Part shown: one piece after another, positions 1 through 8,217 of the stretch
Position numbering within the stretch: the first letter of the stretch is position 1
Layout of the letters: each line of letters starts with the position of its first letter
NCBI GenBank assembly: GCA_035437945.1
Contig: DAOMZG010000202.1
Location: 1 to 13,007 of the forward strand
Length of the DNA stretch: 13,007 nucleotides
Origin: UBA9464 sp003445095
Lineage (GTDB): Bacteria; Verrucomicrobiota; Verrucomicrobiia; Limisphaerales; UBA9464
Direction of reading: 5' to 3'
Translations under genes and position numbers: made by a program
The notes under the pieces: model-generated
Seen by the model: only the letters and a program-made list of their open reading frames with translations
Database searches by the model: none
Told to the model about the DNA's origin: nothing

Positions 1-1926
1 GGAAGGGATCCCTACTCCTTCTGGCCGACCGTCGGTGAGACGGATCTGTTTCTGTTCAATCAAGGCCACCACAACCAGCTGTACGACGTCTTGGGCGCGC
101 AGATTAAGGTGCTCGACGGCGTCGCGGGAGTCGCGTTTGCCGTCTGGGCGCCCAACGCTAAACGCATCTCCGTCGTCGGCGATTTCAATCAATGGGATGG
201 ACGTCGGCACACTCTCCGGCAGCTCGGCGCTTCGGGCGTTTGGGAAATCTTTGTGCCCGGCGTCGGCGAAGGGGCGCTGTATCAATTTGAAATCCTGGAC
301 GCTCACGGGAACCTCAAACTCAACACGGATCCCTTCGGGGCTTTGTACGAGCTTCCGCCGAAACGCGCGGCCGTGGTTTGGAATAATCGCAAGTTCGCCT
401 GGACTGATGGAGATTGGCTGAAACGACGCCGGGAAACCAATCCACTGCGAGCGCCGATGAGCATTTACGAGGTCCACCTCGGCTCGTGGCAGCGCAAGAG
501 TGATTGGGAAGCGCTTAGTTACCGAGAACTAGCCGGCAGGCTTATCGACTACGTGCGCCGGCTTGGGTTTACCCACGTCGAATTCCTTCCGGTCGCCGAG
601 CACGCCTATTATCCCAGTTGGGGATATCAAGTCACCGGCTTTTACGCGCCGACCAGCCGCTACGGCACACCCGACGACTTTCAATTCCTGGTCAATGCCC
701 TGCATGAGGCGGGGATCGGCGTCATCGTCGACTGGGTCCCGGCACACTTTCCGCGCGATGATTGGGCGCTCGCTCGTTTCGATGGCACGGCGTTGTACGA
801 GCACGCCGATCCGCGCCAAGGCGCGCATCAAGATTGGGGCACGTTGATTTTCAATTTCGGTCGACACGAAGTTCGCAATTTCCTGACCGCCAATGCGCTC
901 TTCTGGTGCGAGCGCTATCACGTCGATGGGCTGCGAGTGGACGCGGTCGCTTCAATGTTGTACCTCGACTATTCGCGCAAAGAAGGCGAATGGATTCCCA
1001 ACAAGTTCGGGGGCCGTGAAAACATTGAGGCCGTCGAATTCCTCAAGCACTTCAATCACCTCGTCGGGACGGAGCATCCGGGAGTGGTCACCATCGCTGA
1101 AGAAAGTACGTCGTGGCCGATGGTGTCGCGGCCACCGTGGCTCGGCGGGCTCGGATTTAGTCTCAAATGGAACATGGGTTGGATGCACGACACCCTGGGG
1201 TATTTCGGACGTGAACCCGTACATCGAAAGTTCCACCAGAACGATCTGACGTTCGCGATGCTGTACCATTTTCATGAGAATTTCGTGCTCCCGCTGTCGC
1301 ATGACGAAGTGGTGCACGGCAAAGGTTCGTTGCGCCGACGGATGCCGGGCGACGACTGGCAAGCCTTCGCCAACCTGCGGGCGGTCCTCGGGTATCAATG
1401 GTTGTTTCCGGGCAAGAAACTGCTGTTCATGGGATGCGAATACGGTCAATCGAATGAATGGAACGCGAACGCTGAGCTGGACTGGTGGCTATTGAACGAA
1501 GGTCCCTTCCACCGCGGGACGCAACAATGGGTCGCCGACCTGAACGCGCTCTATCGCCGCGAACCTGCATTGTGGCAGGGCGATTTTGAAAAGGACGGGT
1601 TTTGGTGGGTGGATTGCGCAGACCACGAAAACAGTGTGCTGACGTTCGTTCGCCACTCCCATGCGGTGGATTTCCAAACAGCGTCGTCGCACTTGCTGAT
1701 CATCATGAACTTGACTCCGGTGGCGCGATCCAACTACCGCGTTGGTTTGCCGCTGCCTGGGCGCTGGAAGGAATTACTCAATAGCGACGCGGCGATCTAC
1801 GGTGGCAGCAACGTGGGAAATCCCTACGGCGTGACGGCGGAAGACTACGCGGTTCACGGCCAACGACACTCGGCGCTCTTTACCCTGCCGCCACTGAGCG
1901 TGAGCGTGTTCGGAAACGAACCTTAG
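1..1926 (+). CDS. glgB: 1,4-alpha-glucan branching enzyme, 5'-partial
   Basis: Glycogen branching enzyme (GH13, EC 2.4.1.18). It cuts an alpha-1,4-glucan chain and rejoins it as an alpha-1,6 branch in cytosolic glycogen synthesis. The reading frame is open from base 1 and already matches the family there (DPYSFWPTVGETDLFLFNQG), so the gene starts upstream of the window; the TTG at 91 is internal. A CBM48-type domain (AFAVWAPNA, VVGDFNQWDG) spans about 130-420. The GH13 barrel follows, with VDWVPAHFP and the catalytic triad: nucleophile Asp at 940-942 in DGLRVDAVAS, acid/base Glu at 1099-1101 in TIAEEST, and Asp at 1303-1305 in LSHDEVVHGKGS. Their spacing (53 and 121 residues) equals that of E. 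coli D405/E458/D526. By that alignment about 90 N-terminal residues are missing. A beta-rich C-terminal domain ends at TAG 1924-1926. No other glycogen gene is in view. Confidence 0.97.
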   Translation, partial: GRDPYSFWPTVGETDLFLFNQGHHNQLYDVLGAQIKVLDGVAGVAFAVWAPNAKRISVVGDFNQWDGRRHTLRQLGASGVWEIFVPGVGEGALYQFEILDAHGNLKLNTDPFGALYELPPKRAAVVWNNRKFAWTDGDWLKRRRETNPLRAPMSIYEVHLGSWQRKSDWEALSYRELAGRLIDYVRRLGFTHVEFLPVAEHAYYPSWGYQVTGFYAPTSRYGTPDDFQFLVNALHEAGIGVIVDWVPAHFPRDDWALARFDGTALYEHADPRQGAHQDWGTLIFNFGRHEVRNFLTANALFWCERYHVDGLRVDAVASMLYLDYSRKEGEWIPNKFGGRENIEAVEFLKHFNHLVGTEHPGVVTIAEESTSWPMVSRPPWLGGLGFSLKWNMGWMHDTLGYFGREPVHRKFHQNDLTFAMLYHFHENFVLPLSHDEVVHGKGSLRRRMPGDDWQAFANLRAVLGYQWLFPGKKLLFMGCEYGQSNEWNANAELDWWLLNEGPFHRGTQQWVADLNALYRREPALWQGDFEKDGFWWVDCADHENSVLTFVRHSHAVDFQTASSHLLIIMNLTPVARSNYRVGLPLPGRWKELLNSDAAIYGGSNVGNPYGVTAEDYAVHGQRHSALFTLPPLSVSVFGNEP

Positions 1927-1955
1927 CCCGAACTCCGAAACAGGTTTCGTGATCG

Positions 1956-4607
1956 TCACTCCAACGCCAGTCGAGTCGCCGCTGCCAACGTGAGCGCCTC
2001 TCCAGCCTGCCATTCTGCCGCGAAATTCTCCTCCGCCACGCGTTCTCGTAGACCCGCGAGGGCTCGATCATAGGCCACTTGTTCGATGCGGGAAAACGAC
2101 TGCGCGAGCGCCTCGCGTTGCGCCGACGCCGCTCCGTAAAGCCGGACTGCCTTTTCCGGATGTCCTTCCAGGGCGGCCAGGTCGCCAATGGCTTCCAGCA
2201 CGTAATGAATCGCCCATTTGTTGCCTAGTTCGCGGGCGATACTTAGCGCTTGGACGAGGTGTCGTCGCGCCGCCGAAACGTCTCCGAGCGCGAGACAGAC
2301 TCTCCCCAGGCTTCCGTGAAGCAAGCCGACGACCCACAGATCGGCCAACGCCTGGAAGGCTATGAGCGCCTCTTCCTTTTTTTGCAGGGCGCGAACGGAG
2401 TCCCCCGCGTCCGCCGCTAGACTCCCCTGTCCGTTAGCCACCATGGCTCGCAATCGTTCTGAGTTCAGCAGCCCACTCGAACCTAACGAATGGCCAATCG
2501 TCAGCGCCGCGTCGAAATGGGCCAGAGCCTTTTCCGCGTTGCCCTCATTCCGCTCGATGAAACCCAAGTACGTTTCGGAAAAAGCCACCTCGGCCGTACG
2601 GCCCAGCGACCGATAAATCCGCTGCGCCTCTTGATAGTGCCGACGGGCATCTTCGTCCCGATCCTGACACCAGGCCAACCGGCCCGCCCCCAAGGTTGCG
2701 CGGGCGCGGACAAATGTATCCTCGGGCTTGGCCGCCTGGAGGAGATTGAGGCAATGCTCGTAACCTTCAGTGAAGTAATTGCGGACTTCCCAATAGCGAA
2801 TGAGGGCGCCCGCCAATCGGAGTCCCAACTCCAACGTCTCTGGATTCTCTAAACTAAACCGGAGTGCGTGGTTCAGGTTGTGGTGTTCGGTGCCGAGTCG
2901 GTCGAGCCATTCCTTTTGTTGGCCACGGAAAAGCTCCGGTTCCGCATTCTCCGCGAAACGGACAAAATACTCGAGATGGCGCTGACGGAATCGGACCGTC
3001 TCTCCGTGTTTCTCCAGCTTTTCCTCGGCGAAGGTCCAAATGGATTCCAGTAGCGTGTAGCGGGGATCGTCATTCGGTCCTCGCTCGACCATCAACAACG
3101 ACTTGTCGGTCAGCGAAGACAAGAGGTCGAAAACCTGGTGACGCTCGATCCCCTCGCCCGAACAAACATCTTCCACCATTTCCAGAGTGCGACCGCCCAC
3201 GAACACTACCAAACGCCGCAGCAAAGTGCGCTCGGGTTCCGTGAGTAGATCGTGACTCCATTCGATGAGAGCACCCAACGTTTGCTGACGGGGCAGGGCG
3301 GCTCGATTGCCGCCGGTCAGGAACCGGAATCGGTCGTCGAGCCGCTCGAGAATTTGGTTCAACGGAAGCAGTTTGATCCGGGCCGCCGCCAACTCGATGG
3401 CGAGCGGAATGCCGTCGAGCCGCCAGCAAATCTCGGCAATGACGCCGGCGTTTTCCGGCGTAAGGACAAAGCCCGGGCGCACCGCGGCGGCGCGATCGAC
3501 AAAGAGTTGTACTGACTCGAGCTGCGCCAATTCGGAGAACTCCGGGTGCTGAGGCGTGTCGGAGAACTCCGCCGAGGGCAACGCGGGAACGAGCCAGAGC
3601 GATTCGCCGGCGATGTTCAAGGGTTCACGGCTGCTGGCCAGGATCCGGACTTCGGGACATCGGCTCAGAAGTGCGGCCGCTAAACTGGCACAGGCGGCGA
3701 TCAAGTGTTCACAGTTATCGAGCACGAGCAGAAGGTGCCGCGCCCGCAGGGCATCCAAGAGAGTGGTTGATGCCGTTCGGCCCGCCTCGGTTCGGATGTC
3801 GAGCGCCTCGGCGACCGCCTCAGGAACGAGTTCGGGATCAGTGACCGTGGCGAGTTCTGCCAACCAGACTCCGTGAGGAAAATTCTCGAGAACCTCCGCC
3901 GCCACTTGCAGCGACAGTCGAGTCTTCCCCGTTCCGCCCGGGCCAGTCAGGGTCACCAGACGGGAGGTACCCAGCATTCGCTTCACTTCTGCCATTTCGC
4001 GGGCGCGTCCAACGAAGCTGGTTACTTGCGCTGGCAAGTTGTTGGGAAGGACTTCTAAGGACCGCAGCGGTGGGAACTCCGCGGGGAGATCCCGTACGAC
4101 AACCTGAAAGATTCGCTCCGGCCGGCTGAGGTCTTTGAGTCGGCGCTCACCGAGGTCCCGCAGCGTCATGTCCGGGGAGATTTCGAGGCGCACGCGATCG
4201 GCGGTCGCCGAGGACAACAGCGTCTGCCCACCGTGGCCGGCCGAAAGTACGCGCGCCACGCGGTTGAGCGTCGGCCCGAAATAGTCGCCGTCCCGTTGCT
4301 CCGCTCCGCCAGTATGCAAGGCCATCCGAACTCGGAGCGGGCCCGTCTCCTCCCAGACGGCTGCAGTTAGCCGTCGTTGAGCCTCGACCGCCGCCACCAC
4401 CGCATCCCCCGCATTCCCAAACGCCACGCAAAAGGCGTCTCCCATCGTCTTGAACACATAACCGCGATGCTCGGCGAACACGGCACGCATCATGGCGTCA
4501 TGCTGCGCCAAGGCCCGGCCCATCGCCTGTGGGTGCATCTCCCACAGGATGGAGCTCCGTTCGATATCTGTGAACAGGAAGGTGACGCTTTCTCCGGACG
4601 GTGGCAT
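1956..4607 (-). CDS. Adenylate cyclase domain - NB-ARC-like ATPase - TPR signalling protein
   Basis: Multidomain cytosolic signalling protein of about 883 aa. Residues 8-160 are a class III nucleotide cyclase domain: VTFLFTDIERS carries metal ligand Asp14, FKTMGDAF carries Lys53 and Asp57, and GDYFGPTLNRVAR carries Asp108, Asn115 and Arg119. These match the metal, adenine and transition-state residues of active adenylate cyclases, so cAMP synthesis is plausible. Residues about 200-480 are a STAND/NB-ARC-like ATPase: Walker A GPGGTGKT (222-229), Walker B LLLVLDN (Asp297), ASSREPL, and the GIPLAIELAAAR motif (399-410), then a winged-helix-like stretch. The rest is TPR-like helices with the AVRLYGAASAQRE tail seen in related predicted ATPases. 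No DNA-binding domain is recognisable. The ATG at 4607 is chosen because relatives usually start a few residues before VTFLFTDIE. The frame also allows ATG 4631 or TTG 4667. It converges on glgB with a 29-nt gap. Confidence 0.9.
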   Translation of the reverse strand: MPPSGESVTFLFTDIERSSILWEMHPQAMGRALAQHDAMMRAVFAEHRGYVFKTMGDAFCVAFGNAGDAVVAAVEAQRRLTAAVWEETGPLRVRMALHTGGAEQRDGDYFGPTLNRVARVLSAGHGGQTLLSSATADRVRLEISPDMTLRDLGERRLKDLSRPERIFQVVVRDLPAEFPPLRSLEVLPNNLPAQVTSFVGRAREMAEVKRMLGTSRLVTLTGPGGTGKTRLSLQVAAEVLENFPHGVWLAELATVTDPELVPEAVAEALDIRTEAGRTASTTLLDALRARHLLLVLDNCEHLIAACASLAAALLSRCPEVRILASSREPLNIAGESLWLVPALPSAEFSDTPQHPEFSELAQLESVQLFVDRAAAVRPGFVLTPENAGVIAEICWRLDGIPLAIELAAARIKLLPLNQILERLDDRFRFLTGGNRAALPRQQTLGALIEWSHDLLTEPERTLLRRLVVFVGGRTLEMVEDVCSGEGIERHQVFDLLSSLTDKSLLMVERGPNDDPRYTLLESIWTFAEEKLEKHGETVRFRQRHLEYFVRFAENAEPELFRGQQKEWLDRLGTEHHNLNHALRFSLENPETLELGLRLAGALIRYWEVRNYFTEGYEHCLNLLQAAKPEDTFVRARATLGAGRLAWCQDRDEDARRHYQEAQRIYRSLGRTAEVAFSETYLGFIERNEGNAEKALAHFDAALTIGHSLGSSGLLNSERLRAMVANGQGSLAADAGDSVRALQKKEEALIAFQALADLWVVGLLHGSLGRVCLALGDVSAARRHLVQALSIARELGNKWAIHYVLEAIGDLAALEGHPEKAVRLYGAASAQREALAQSFSRIEQVAYDRALAGLRERVAEENFAAEWQAGEALTLAAATRLALE

Positions 4608-4673
4608 GGGACTACGAACCGCGCCGAACATGGCCTTTATCGCGTCCGCGCCAATCCGACGATCCAAAAATCG

Positions 4674-4727
4674 CCCGGATGGCCCGGATGGCTCGGATGG
4701 GTCATTAGGGTCTTTAGGCCAGTTAGG
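4674..4727. repeat. Six-unit 9-nt tandem repeat upstream of the cyclase gene
   Basis: Six consecutive 9-nt units on the + strand: CCCGGATGG, CCCGGATGG, CTCGGATGG, GTCATTAGG, GTCTTTAGG, CCAGTTAGG. All end in T-R-G-G or TAGG, and they fall into two sub-types (three GGATGG units, then three TTAGG units). The array lies between the cyclase gene (-) and the DUF1232-like gene (+), 67 nt upstream of the preferred cyclase ATG and 7 nt upstream of the most distal possible start (TTG 4667). It is therefore probably in the promoter or leader of the cyclase gene. Whether the unit number varies is unknown. Confidence 0.75.
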
Positions 4728-4832
4728 CCAGGAAACGATCCCTTGCCGCTACCGGGTAAACTCGATAGCAATCGGTCCATCGACAGTTCCACTATTCCGG
4801 GCTGCACAATAACCCTACCGATTGCCGTCCCT

Positions 4833-5228
4833 ATGTCTTCGAGCCACCACGCCATCTTCAAAGAACTTGAGTCCCTGACGTTCCGCGAACTTCAAAGCAG
4901 CGACCGGCTCGTTCAGTTAATGCTCGCCAAAGTTGACCTGCTCAACCTGAGTCAGTTTGTCGATCACCAATGTGGGCAGGTCAGCCGAGTCTTCATCAGC
5001 TTGGTTAAGGACGTCCTCTCGGACCGTTACCAAGATCTTTCCATCCGCGCGTTTGCGCACATTTGCGTCGCGCTGGACTACTTTCTCGACCCGGACGAGA
5101 GCATTCCCGATGCGACGCAGGGCGGCTTTGACGACGATCTGCAATTCCTGGTGCGTACCGAGACCAAGTTCAAACGGGAAATAGACGGTTACAAAGCCTG
5201 GCGTTTGCGAATCGGTGAACCGCTTTGA
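4833..5228 (+). CDS. DUF1232/YkvA-like small protein
   Basis: Protein of 131 aa. The C-terminal half contains ALDYFLDPDESIPDATQGG followed by FDDDLQFL. This resembles the DUF1232 (YkvA-type) core, in which a YLLxPxDxIPD segment is followed about ten residues later by a Gly-x-x-DD. The N-terminal half is amphipathic helix without an obvious signal peptide, and the hydrophobic segments are weaker than in many family members, so it may be soluble or peripheral. The function of the family is not established. The frame is open much further upstream (to 4377), but that part lies antisense inside the cyclase gene and has no family-like residues. ATG 4833 is the first start after it. No good Shine-Dalgarno sequence is seen. 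The gene is divergent from the cyclase gene with the 9-nt repeat array between them, and convergent with the protease gene downstream. Confidence 0.72.
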   Translation: MSSSHHAIFKELESLTFRELQSSDRLVQLMLAKVDLLNLSQFVDHQCGQVSRVFISLVKDVLSDRYQDLSIRAFAHICVALDYFLDPDESIPDATQGGFDDDLQFLVRTETKFKREIDGYKAWRLRIGEPL

Positions 5229-5326
5229 AGCTCGCGGTTAAGACACGATGGGTGGACGAGGAAAACCGGGAAGCGACGCGACCCCACATAAATGAGACCG
5301 ACCAGTTCGGTTCGCCGCCAAACACG

Positions 5327-6709
5327 TCAATTCACCGCGGGCGCCGGCACTAATGCTTTTTTGCTGGTTTTCTCCAGGCGAGTCTCGGCGGCCACCGCTT
5401 TCGCCAGGTTTCCCGACTTGAGCAATTCTTTCGCTTTCTCCAATTGGGCGTCGCGATGAGATTCGACTAGATCACGCAGCTTCTGCTGGCGTTCGGCCGG
5501 AAAAGGTCTGAGCGCCTGGTCTAAAGTCTCTTTACCCCCGGGAATGCGCGCCAATTGTAGGGCGATCTCCTCATCCTCGGTCATGGGTACAACGACGTCC
5601 GGCATGATGCCCTGGCCGTGGATCACCCGGTGGCTGGGTGTGTAATATTTCGCGGTCGTCAATCGCAGAGCCGAGCCATCAGGCATTGGCAGCACACTCT
5701 GCACCGATCCTTTGCCGAAGCTTTTTTCGCCCACCACCGTCGCTCGCTTGAGATCCTGCAAGGCTCCGCTGACAATTTCCGAAGCACTCGCACTACCCCC
5801 GTTCACGAGAATGACGATGGGCAATTCGCCCGCGAGCCATTTGCGCCCCGAGCCTGAAGCCTTGCGTTCGACGTCATTGGCCGGATTGCGTCCTTTGGTA
5901 GAGACGATGGGTTCGCCGCGGGCGAGGAATTTTTCACTCACAGCGACCGCCTCATCGAGCAAGCCGCCGGGGTTGCCCCGCAAGTCCAGCACCAGCGCTC
6001 GCATGCCGGCCTTATCGAGCTTTCGCAACGCGTCTTCCAGTTCCGCGCCCGTCTTTTCGCCGAATTGGGTGAGCCGTACGTAGCCAATGTGGTCGGCGTC
6101 CACCGGGAATTCGCGGCGGTTGTTGATGTCCTTCGCCGTGTAAACCTGGATCTTCTGCCGGGTCAAGTTGACCTCCTTCGGCTCGGCCAGCGAATCGCGT
6201 TCGATGGTGACGGATACCGGTGTTCCCGGTTTGCCGCGCAACAACTTCACCGCTTCCGGCACCGTGATGCCTTCCGCCGATTTTCCATCAATTTTCTTGA
6301 TGCGGTCACCGGGAAGAATTCCTGCCTCAAACGCCGGTGTGTCTTCCATGGGCGCCACGACCACCAGGGTGTCGTCGCGCTGGGTCACTTGCAGTCCGAC
6401 GCCGCTGAATTCGCCCTCAGTGTCCTCCTTCAATTCGTCGAAGGCGGTCGGTTCCATGAATTCGCTGTGCGGATCCAGACTTCCCAGCATGCCGCGGAGG
6501 GCACCGTGGACGAGGTCCTCGTACGTCATCTTGTCGCCATCCACGTAATCGCGGCGGACGCGTTCCAAGATGCGGGAGAACAGTTCGAGTTGCTGGTAGG
6601 CGTCGTCGCCTTTGTCTTTCGCGGCACTCGCTTGGAAGACCTGCGAGCCGATAAAGACGTATCCACCCAAGCAGGCCAAAAACAGCGCGTAGAACAGACG
6701 TTTCTTCAT
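5327..6709 (-). CDS. ctpA: S41 family C-terminal processing peptidase (CtpA/Prc type)
   Basis: Periplasmic or exported serine protease of 460 aa that cuts proteins near their C-termini. The N-terminus (MKKRLFYALFLACLGGYVFI) is a signal peptide or membrane anchor. A helical region with LDPHSEFMEP follows, then a PDZ domain at about 100-175 (FSGVGLQV, ILPGDRIKKIDG). The S41 catalytic core includes LVLDLRGNPGG (about 239-249), the nucleophile Ser308 in NGGSASASE and the general base Lys333 in SFGKGSVQ. The 25-residue spacing is that of characterised Tsp/CtpA enzymes, so it should be active. The C-terminal 60 residues are charged helix (about 405-450) ending in an Ala/Pro tail. ATG 6709 is preceded by AGGA about 7 nt upstream. 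Its natural substrates cannot be read from the sequence. It is divergent from alanine dehydrogenase across a 341-nt gap holding a repeat element. Confidence 0.96.
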   Translation of the reverse strand: MKKRLFYALFLACLGGYVFIGSQVFQASAAKDKGDDAYQQLELFSRILERVRRDYVDGDKMTYEDLVHGALRGMLGSLDPHSEFMEPTAFDELKEDTEGEFSGVGLQVTQRDDTLVVVAPMEDTPAFEAGILPGDRIKKIDGKSAEGITVPEAVKLLRGKPGTPVSVTIERDSLAEPKEVNLTRQKIQVYTAKDINNRREFPVDADHIGYVRLTQFGEKTGAELEDALRKLDKAGMRALVLDLRGNPGGLLDEAVAVSEKFLARGEPIVSTKGRNPANDVERKASGSGRKWLAGELPIVILVNGGSASASEIVSGALQDLKRATVVGEKSFGKGSVQSVLPMPDGSALRLTTAKYYTPSHRVIHGQGIMPDVVVPMTEDEEIALQLARIPGGKETLDQALRPFPAERQQKLRDLVESHRDAQLEKAKELLKSGNLAKAVAAETRLEKTSKKALVPAPAVN

Positions 6710-6803
6710 AAGCGAATCCTGGAGAGCCAGTGAAGCGGCGGAAGGTTACGTCCCCTCGGAGCAGACTGCAACCGATGGTCGCGTGGCTGTTTCTCCCTGA
6801 GGT

Positions 6804-7008
6804 GGTAGGGGTGAGTTCCAGCCCTTGGAAGAAGCGGGCTAAACCTCGCCCCCATCTAGATCCATGTGGGGAAAACACCAGCAGCAAAGCATGGGAACAG
6901 CGCGCTAATAACGAGCCACTATTCGCTAAACGCTTCCCCCCGTTCCCCGCGAGGGTGTTCACGTTCCAGGCGGAATTGAATGGGGCTCCGGTGGAACGCA
7001 GCCCTACC
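6804..7008. repeat. MITE/REP-like inverted-repeat element, copy A
   Basis: Occupies most of the 341-nt gene-free gap between the protease and alanine dehydrogenase genes. The left end (6804-6823, GGTAGGGGTGAGTTCCAGCC) pairs as an inverted repeat with the right end (6989-7008, CGGTGGAACGCAGCCCTACC), with 16 of 20 positions complementary. It shares with copy B a 21-nt identical block (6843-6863), a weaker middle block (6931-6950) and a right end 35/38 identical (6971-7008). From 6931 to 7008 the two copies align without gaps. Copy A has about 22 extra nt between its left terminus and the 21-nt block. No transposase and no clear target-site duplication are seen. It ends 42 nt before the alanine dehydrogenase start, so it may carry or disturb that promoter. 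Confidence 0.8.
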
Positions 7009-7050
7009 CGCGCTTGCGTGCCCCGGGCGGACAGAGATGCTCGCCCGTGC

Positions 7051-8178
7051 ATGGCCATCGTAGGAGTTCCTAAGGAAATCAAGGAGCAAGAGAACCGGGT
7101 CGCGTTGCTTCCGTCAGCAGCTTACCAACTGCTCAAACACGGCCATACCGTGTTCGTCGAACGCGGGGCCGGGGTAGGGGCGGGTTACCCGGACGCCGAC
7201 TATGAGAAGGCGGGAGCCACCTTGCTGGACTCCCACGACGACGTTTTCGCCCGGGCCAATTTAATCGTGAAGGTCAAAGAACCTCTGCCTTCCGAATATC
7301 CGTTGCTCAAGCCTGGGCAACTGTTGTTCACCTACCTGCATTTGGCCGCGAACCGTTCGTTGACTACCGCGCTGGTGAACTCAGGTGCCACGTGTCTCGC
7401 CTACGAAACGGTGGAAGTAAATCGCCGCTTACCGCTGTTGGAACCGATGAGCGAGATCGCGGGACGAATGAGCGTGTTGGTGGGAGGCTATTTCCTCGCC
7501 AAACACCAGCGAGGTTCGGGTGTGCTGTTGGGTGGTGTTCCGGGCGTATTGCCCGGCAAAGTCGTGGTGCTCGGAGGCGGCGTCTCGGGGGTCAACGCCG
7601 CGCGAATGGCCACGGGATTGGGCGCCGATGTGACGATTCTGGAAGTCGACATTGAACGCATGCGCTTCCTCGATATCACCTTGCACACGGCGCATACGCT
7701 CTATTCGAGCGAGGCGCATCTGAACGACCTGCTTCCCGAGGTCGATTTGTTGATTGGGGCAGTGTTGGTTCCTGGAGCCAAAGCGCCGCGGCTGATTTCG
7801 CGCGAAATGTTGCGACAGATGCGCCCGGGATCCGTGTTGGTCGACATTGCGATTGACCAAGGAGGTTGCGCCGAAACTTCGCGGCCCACCACGCACCATG
7901 ATCCGGTCTACCTCGAAGAAGGAGTGCTCCATTACTGCGTCGCAAACATGCCCGGCGCCTACGCGCGTACCGCGACTCAAGCGCTGACCAACGCCACCTT
8001 TCGCTATATCGAAACCCTAGCCGATCATGGACTCGCCGAGGCCTGCCGACGTTTGCCGGGATTGCTTGGAGGATTGAATGTCGCCAACGGTCGGATCACG
8101 AGTCGCCCGGTCGCCGAGGCGCACGGTCTCTCCGCCAGCGATCCCCGGGATATGCTCGAAAGTTCGGCCGAAATCTAG
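7051..8178 (+). CDS. ald: Alanine dehydrogenase
   Basis: NAD-dependent L-alanine dehydrogenase (EC 1.4.1.1), 375 aa, the usual family length. It interconverts L-alanine with pyruvate, ammonium and NADH in the cytosol. The N-terminus MAIVGVPKEIKEQENRVAL is the conserved substrate-binding start, with Arg16. Lys76 in VKVKEP and His97 in FTYLHLA align with the catalytic Lys75 and His96 of the M. tuberculosis enzyme, and Asp269 in DIAIDQGG with the catalytic Asp. The dinucleotide-binding loop is VVVLGGGVSGVNAARMA (about 171-187), and the acidic residue after it (TILEVD) fits NAD rather than NADP. ATG 7051 is chosen because the conserved protein begins there. The frame is open back to about 6730, but that part reads through repeat copy A. 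The gene stands alone, flanked on both sides by copies of the same repeat. Confidence 0.97.
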   Translation: MAIVGVPKEIKEQENRVALLPSAAYQLLKHGHTVFVERGAGVGAGYPDADYEKAGATLLDSHDDVFARANLIVKVKEPLPSEYPLLKPGQLLFTYLHLAANRSLTTALVNSGATCLAYETVEVNRRLPLLEPMSEIAGRMSVLVGGYFLAKHQRGSGVLLGGVPGVLPGKVVVLGGGVSGVNAARMATGLGADVTILEVDIERMRFLDITLHTAHTLYSSEAHLNDLLPEVDLLIGAVLVPGAKAPRLISREMLRQMRPGSVLVDIAIDQGGCAETSRPTTHHDPVYLEEGVLHYCVANMPGAYARTATQALTNATFRYIETLADHGLAEACRRLPGLLGGLNVANGRITSRPVAEAHGLSASDPRDMLESSAEI

Positions 8179-8217
8179 GCGGCGAGCGATTCCGCAGTCG
8201 GCTACCACGTCAGGGAT

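Noticed and set aside
952..1449. Minus-strand open frame of 165 codons inside glgB
   Set aside because: It is an antisense shadow of the conserved branching-enzyme catalytic domain, as expected in GC-rich DNA. Its composition is His/Arg-rich and no motif is seen.
1936..1949. Small inverted repeat CGAAACAGGTTTCG between glgB and the cyclase gene as a terminator
   Set aside because: The stem is only about five A/T-rich pairs with no following T-tract on either strand, which is too weak to call.
1..4607. Functional link between glgB and the cyclase gene
   Set aside because: The genes converge tail to tail, which gives no evidence of co-regulation; proximity alone is not enough.
4377..4832. Upstream extension of the DUF1232-like reading frame by about 150 codons
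   Set aside because: Most of it lies antisense within the conserved cyclase domain and the rest crosses the 9-nt array. It has no family-like residues, so ATG 4833 is taken as the start.
6730..7050. Upstream extension of the alanine dehydrogenase frame by 107 codons
   Set aside because: The extension reads through repeat copy A. Alanine dehydrogenases begin at the MxxVGVPKE motif, which is at 7051.
6417..7082. Minus-strand open frame of 221 codons overlapping the protease gene and copy A
   Set aside because: It is a shadow of the protease gene in another frame plus translated repeat. It has no recognisable domain and its frame conflicts with the well-supported protease.
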